Part shown: positions 53,809-57,456 of the stretch, in pieces | Layout of the letters: every line of letters begins with the position of its first letter | Numbering within the stretch: the first letter of the stretch is position 1 | DNA from: Lysobacter sp. Root916 | GTDB taxonomy: Bacteria; Pseudomonadota; Gammaproteobacteria; Xanthomonadales; Xanthomonadaceae | Reading direction: 5' to 3' | Length of the DNA: 57,456 nt | Assembly (NCBI RefSeq): GCF_001429785.1 | Contig: NZ_LMJF01000014.1 | Span: forward strand, 160,488 to 217,943 | Position numbers and translations under genes: made by a program | The notes under the pieces: model-generated | What the model was told of the DNA's origin: nothing | Database searches by the model: none | What the model saw: only the letters and a program-made list of their open reading frames with translations

Positions 53809-56151
53809 TCAGAACCGATAACGCGCGATCAGCTGATACACCGGCCCAGCCTGCTCGCTCTCGCGTTCGTACTCGTCGTAATCGCGATCGATCTGGTCGG
53901 CCAGGGTGTCGAACTTGTTGAAGTACTCCTGCTTCTTGGCGTCCAGCAGGTTCGATCCGGTCAGGCGCAGCGAGAAGTTCTCGCCGAAGCGCTTCTCCAC
54001 GAACACTTCCAGATCGGCGCCGTAGCGCGTGGTCACTTCCTCGGCCAACACGCGCGAGCGCACATCGCCCTGGCGGCGGTAGCTGGCGCCGAAGGCGATG
54101 CCGTAGTCGGCGATATCGTGGATGAAGCCGACGTTGTAGACGTAGCGCGACTGGTTGTTGAAACGGCGCTCGCCTAACTCGTCGTCCACCGAGCTGTCCA
54201 GCCAGGAATAGTTGGCGAACACGCCGGTGTTGGGCAGGCCCAACGCGGTCAGCGGTGTAGACAGGTCGAACTCGATGCCGTAGACGTAGCCGTCGCCGAC
54301 ATTGGCGGCGGTGTAGACGAAGCTGTCCGGGTCGAACTGCGGATAGCCGGGCGTGGCCGGGGTCGCGCCCGGATGATCGTCCAGGAACTCCTCCAGCTCG
54401 TCCTCGTAATCGTCTCGCGCGGTCGCGCTGGGTTCGCCGGTGTTGGCGATCTCGATCAGATCCTTGACGTCGCGGTAGAACAGATTGACGCCGACGATGC
54501 CGTGCCGGCCCAGGCGACGCTCGAAGCCCAGGTCCAGGCCCCAGGCGGTCTCCGGGTCCAGCTGCGGATTGCCGACGAAGTCGTTGTCGCCGTACTCCTC
54601 TTCCAGGGTCAGCGGCAGGATGTAGTTGAAGTTCGGACGGCGCACCGTGCGCGCCAGCGACAGGGTGATACGGTCGTTTTCGCTGACGTTCCAGCGCAGG
54701 TGCGCCGACGGCAGCAAGGTCGCGTAGTCGTTGGAGGCGCGCTCGTCGTCGTTGCGCACGTCCACCTCGGTGGTCTCGTAGCGCAGGCCCGCCTCCCAGT
54801 CGAAGACGCCGCCCTTGCCGGAGAACATCAGGTAGGGATCGACCCGGCGTTCCTCGATGGTGCTGCGGCTGCGCTCGAAGTCCGCGTACGGCGGCAGCGG
54901 AGCGCCATCGTCGTCGCTGTCGACCTCGCTGGTGCGCAGGGTGGTCTCGCGGTTCTTGGCGGCGGTGTCGACGCCGAACTCCAGCCGCACGCCGCCGCTG
55001 AGGTCGCGCTGGTGCGACAGCGACGCCGTGCGCTCGCTGTCGACCTGATCGGTGAGGATGCGCGTGCCCTCGCGCTCGTCGAACGAGGGCGGCGTGTCGT
55101 CGTCGTCGAAACTGCTTTCCTCCTCGGTGTCGGTGCGCTCGTCCTCGAAGCGGGAATAGCCCAGGTCCACGGTGGTGCGGCCGCCCAGCATGTCGAAGCG
55201 GTAGCTGCCCGACAGCGCCAAATTGTTCTGGTCGATGTCCACGACCTGGTCGTTGTCCGACAACAGGTGCGCGCGGTCGTTGAGGCGGGCGTCGTTGTAC
55301 TCCAGCGAATGCTCGCGCTCGCTGCGGTCCGTGCGCACGTACAGGCCGCTCAGCGACAGGCGGCCGCTGCCGATGTCGCGGGTGTAGGACAGATTGGCCG
55401 AGTAATCGGTTCCGTCGCGGGTGTCGGTCTGGTTCTCGGCATCGGTGAAGTCGCCGCCCGGCTCCTCGAAACGGTCGCTGCGCTTGAGCTTGGGGTTGTA
55501 GCGGCCCTGCACGTTGAAGCCGCCGAGCAAGCGGCCCTCGCCGACCTGGCCGCCCATCACCGCGCCAGCCGTACCCTTGACCTCGCCGTCGTCGAAACGC
55601 AGCGCGCCCGCGCGCAGGTAACCGCCGTCGAACTCGTAGGCGTCGCGCAGCACGATGTTGAGCGCGCCCGCGACCGCGTCGCCGGAGCGATTCGCGCTGG
55701 GGCTACGGATGATCTCGATGCGCTCGACCAGTTCGGCCGGGATGCGGTCGACGAAGAACGAACGGTCGTCGCCCGCGCCGGGCACCTTCTTGCCGTTGAT
55801 CAGGATCTGGGTATATGCCGAATCCAGGCCGCGCAGACGGGCGCCGTCGTACTCGAGCACATCGGATACGAAGGTCACACTGGGCACGCGCTTGAGCATG
55901 TCGCCCACGGTCAGCGGCTCGAAGCGCTGGAAGTACTCCAGATCGTAGGACAGCGTCGGCGCGACCGCCTCGGTGCGATTGCGATAGACGATATCGCCCT
56001 GCACCACCACGGCATCGAGATCGCGCGCATCGGCGGCGGCACTGGCGGCGGCGGTGCTGGCGGTCTGGGCGAGCGCGCCACCAGCGACGGCGAACAAAGC
56101 CGTGCCGGCGAGCGCGCGCGCCAGGCCGATGGCCAGGAGGGTCTTGGTCAT
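53809..56151 (-). CDS. TonB-dependent outer-membrane receptor
   Basis: This 780-residue protein has a signal peptide (about 1-28, GGALAQ), a plug domain (RVPSVTFVSDVLEYDGARLRGLDSAYTQILINGKKVPG and ELVERIEIIRSPSANRSGDAVAGALNIVLRD), and a C-terminal beta-barrel ending in the aromatic RYRF. Acidic repeats (SFDDDDTPPSFDE; EDELEEFLDDHP) mark extracellular loops. Such receptors take up siderophores, sugars or phosphorylated ligands. Its divergent partner, a phytase-like lipoprotein, suggests uptake of inositol phosphates or their products. The ATG at 56151 gives the signal peptide. Confidence 0.92.
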   Translation of the reverse strand: MTKTLLAIGLARALAGTALFAVAGGALAQTASTAAASAAADARDLDAVVVQGDIVYRNRTEAVAPTLSYDLEYFQRFEPLTVGDMLKRVPSVTFVSDVLEYDGARLRGLDSAYTQILINGKKVPGAGDDRSFFVDRIPAELVERIEIIRSPSANRSGDAVAGALNIVLRDAYEFDGGYLRAGALRFDDGEVKGTAGAVMGGQVGEGRLLGGFNVQGRYNPKLKRSDRFEEPGGDFTDAENQTDTRDGTDYSANLSYTRDIGSGRLSLSGLYVRTDRSEREHSLEYNDARLNDRAHLLSDNDQVVDIDQNNLALSGSYRFDMLGGRTTVDLGYSRFEDERTDTEEESSFDDDDTPPSFDEREGTRILTDQVDSERTASLSHQRDLSGGVRLEFGVDTAAKNRETTLRTSEVDSDDDGAPLPPYADFERSRSTIEERRVDPYLMFSGKGGVFDWEAGLRYETTEVDVRNDDERASNDYATLLPSAHLRWNVSENDRITLSLARTVRRPNFNYILPLTLEEEYGDNDFVGNPQLDPETAWGLDLGFERRLGRHGIVGVNLFYRDVKDLIEIANTGEPSATARDDYEDELEEFLDDHPGATPATPGYPQFDPDSFVYTAANVGDGYVYGIEFDLSTPLTALGLPNTGVFANYSWLDSSVDDELGERRFNNQSRYVYNVGFIHDIADYGIAFGASYRRQGDVRSRVLAEEVTTRYGADLEVFVEKRFGENFSLRLTGSNLLDAKKQEYFNKFDTLADQIDRDYDEYERESEQAGPVYQLIARYRF

Positions 56152-56229
56152 TGCGGGTGTCCGCTTCGGGGAAGCGCGACTATCTACGTCACCTGCATGG
56201 CGGGACGATGACACCGCGCGCATTTGCCT

Positions 56230-56262
56230 CTGACGGGCAGATGTCCGCAAGCTGTCATCTGC
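56230..56262 (+). promoter_or_regulatory. Candidate Pho box upstream of phytase-like gene
   Basis: Three successive 11-base units start CTGACGG, ATGTCCG and CTGTCAT (56230, 56241, 56252). The last matches the PhoB half-site CTGTCAT exactly; the others match four of seven bases. The 11-base spacing is that of a Pho box. A further GATGACA (56207-56213) faces the receptor gene. The call is a motif match supported by gene context. Confidence 0.42.
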
Positions 56263-56320
56263 ACCGGCTACGCTCCGCGCGCCGCGGACCGTCGCTCCGC
56301 TCCCATCCAACGAGACCCTC

Positions 56321-57454
56321 ATGCGCCTGCGTATCGCGCCGCCAGTCACCGTGTCTTTTATCGGTTTGTTGCTGTTGTCCGCCTGCGCCAGCGGCCGTGC
56401 CGAACGCGAGCCCGACGAAACCGGCGCCGAGCCCATGCTGGCGACCGCGAACGTGCCGCACCAGGTGATCCGCGAAGCCTTCCTCACCGCGCGCACGCCG
56501 GAAGAAAACGTGGATTCGCCCGCCTCGTGGATCGCGCCCGACGGCCGCGTGCTGCTGCTGGCCACCTCGAAGAAGACCAGCCGCCTGATGATCTACGACG
56601 GCGACACCGGCACCGAACTGCGCCGCTACGGCAGTGCCGGCGCCAAGCCCGGCCAGTTCCTGCGCCCCAACGGCATCGCCGTGCACGGCGACCGCGTCTA
56701 CGTGGTCGAGCGCGACAACCACCGCGTACAGGTGCTGCAGCTGCCCGGCCTGGAATCGCTGGGCAGCTTCGGCAGCGACGAACTCAAGCAGCCCTATGGC
56801 TTGTGGGTGCGCGACAACGGCGCCGGCCAAGTCGAAGTGCTGGTCAGCGACGCTTATATGGCTGGCGAAGACGCCAACGGCGACGAAATCCCGCCGCCGC
56901 TGGCGGAGTTGAACGCACGCTACAAGCGCTACCAGGTCGGTACCGGCGCTGGCGCGTTCGAAGCGCGCTACCTCGGCGCCTTTGGCGACACCACCGAAGC
57001 CGGCGCCATCCGCGTACCCGAATCCCTGTGGGGCGACGTCGCCCACGACCGCCTGCTGATCGCCGAGGAAGACCTGAAGACCGGCACCGCCGTGCGCGAG
57101 TACGACCTCGCCGGCCGCTACCGCGGCCGCACCCTAGGCCTGGGCCTGTTCAAAGCGCAAGCCGAAGGCATCGCCCTGTGGACCTGCTCCGACGGCAGCG
57201 GCTACTGGCTCACTACCGACCAGTTCAAGGACCGCAGCCTGTTCCACGTCTTCGACCGCAAGACCCTCGCTCACCTGGGCGCGTTCTCTGGCGAAACCGT
57301 GGGCAACACCGACGGCGTATGGCTGCAGCAGCGGGCGACGAAGCGCTTCCCGCAGGGCGTGTTCTACGCCGTGCACGACGACATGGGCGTGGGCGCGTTC
57401 GATTGGCGCGATATCGCCAAGGCACTGTCGTTGCGCGAGAGTTGCGGCGGCTGA
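56321..57454 (+). CDS. Phytase-like beta-propeller lipoprotein
   Basis: This 377-residue predicted lipoprotein (lipobox LLSAC near residue 22) reads as a beta-propeller related to 3-phytases: RPNGIAVHGDRVYVVERDNHRVQVL, LWTCSDGSGYWLTTDQ and the closing GVFYAVHDDMGVGAFDWRDIAKAL. Acidic loops such as DANGDE could bind calcium. It would release phosphate from phytate at the cell surface. It is divergent from a TonB receptor. The ATG at 56321 is followed by a signal sequence. The gene ends 2 bases before the window edge and is complete. Confidence 0.75.
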   Translation: MRLRIAPPVTVSFIGLLLLSACASGRAEREPDETGAEPMLATANVPHQVIREAFLTARTPEENVDSPASWIAPDGRVLLLATSKKTSRLMIYDGDTGTELRRYGSAGAKPGQFLRPNGIAVHGDRVYVVERDNHRVQVLQLPGLESLGSFGSDELKQPYGLWVRDNGAGQVEVLVSDAYMAGEDANGDEIPPPLAELNARYKRYQVGTGAGAFEARYLGAFGDTTEAGAIRVPESLWGDVAHDRLLIAEEDLKTGTAVREYDLAGRYRGRTLGLGLFKAQAEGIALWTCSDGSGYWLTTDQFKDRSLFHVFDRKTLAHLGAFSGETVGNTDGVWLQQRATKRFPQGVFYAVHDDMGVGAFDWRDIAKALSLRESCGG

Positions 57455-57456
57455 GG

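Overview
The window is a very GC-rich chromosomal segment from a gammaproteobacterium. Gene content, glyQ-glyS layout, tRNA and tat context, BirA-type control of bio genes and the intergenic palindromes (CTCTCCCGC...GCGGGAGAG, GGAGCGGCGTAAGCCGC) point to Xanthomonadaceae, most likely Lysobacter. This is inference from gene content and style, not a database match. No prophage, transposase or CRISPR array was seen, so this is mostly core chromosome with accessory patches.

Layout. 1-5.6 kb: a YgjP-type metallopeptidase, an alpha/beta hydrolase overlapping hemH, a SYLF lipid-binding protein and tatABC. 5.8-10.6 kb: an MFS exporter, then on the minus strand a membrane protein, a glutamine amidotransferase and an orphan GspE/PulE ATPase. 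10.7-20 kb: glyQS and the tamA-tamB outer-membrane assembly pair. 20-27.3 kb: an M66-like zinc metalloprotease lipoprotein, a RlaP-type nucleotidyltransferase, a GNAT enzyme, a BNR-repeat lipoprotein and mnmG. 27.3-27.85 kb is a gene-poor gap holding a predicted sigma-54 promoter and a strong intrinsic terminator, which I read as a small RNA gene. 28-34.7 kb: a lipoprotein, an EamA transporter, a PLP dehydratase, a V4R-like protein followed by an MHYT sensor, a SnoaL protein and an ArnT-like glycosyltransferase.

34.7-41.5 kb is a seven-gene minus-strand biotin operon: bioB-bioF-ACT protein-bioH-bioC-HEPN protein-EamA transporter. It is tightly packed, and a promoter whose -35 lies inside a BirA-type operator precedes it. 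That operator also sits inside the first codons of divergent comF. 41.5-48.2 kb: comF, a short-chain fatty acid transporter, a repeat cluster, a secreted Calx-beta/DUF11 protein with a CRP/Clp-like site, a secreted RidA protein and ubiA. 48.3-52.8 kb: tRNA-Arg(CCG), cytochrome c5, an exported nuclease, a hydrolase and zapE. 52.8-53.8 kb: repeats plus a 36-residue TatA-like mini-gene. 53.8-57.5 kb: a TonB-dependent receptor divergent from a phytase-like lipoprotein, with a possible Pho box between them.

The observations I consider most worth following are the sigma-54/sRNA unit (27342-27483), the TatA-like mini-protein (53080-53190), the HEPN protein embedded in the biotin operon (35666-36931) and the BirA operator inside comF (41499-41530).
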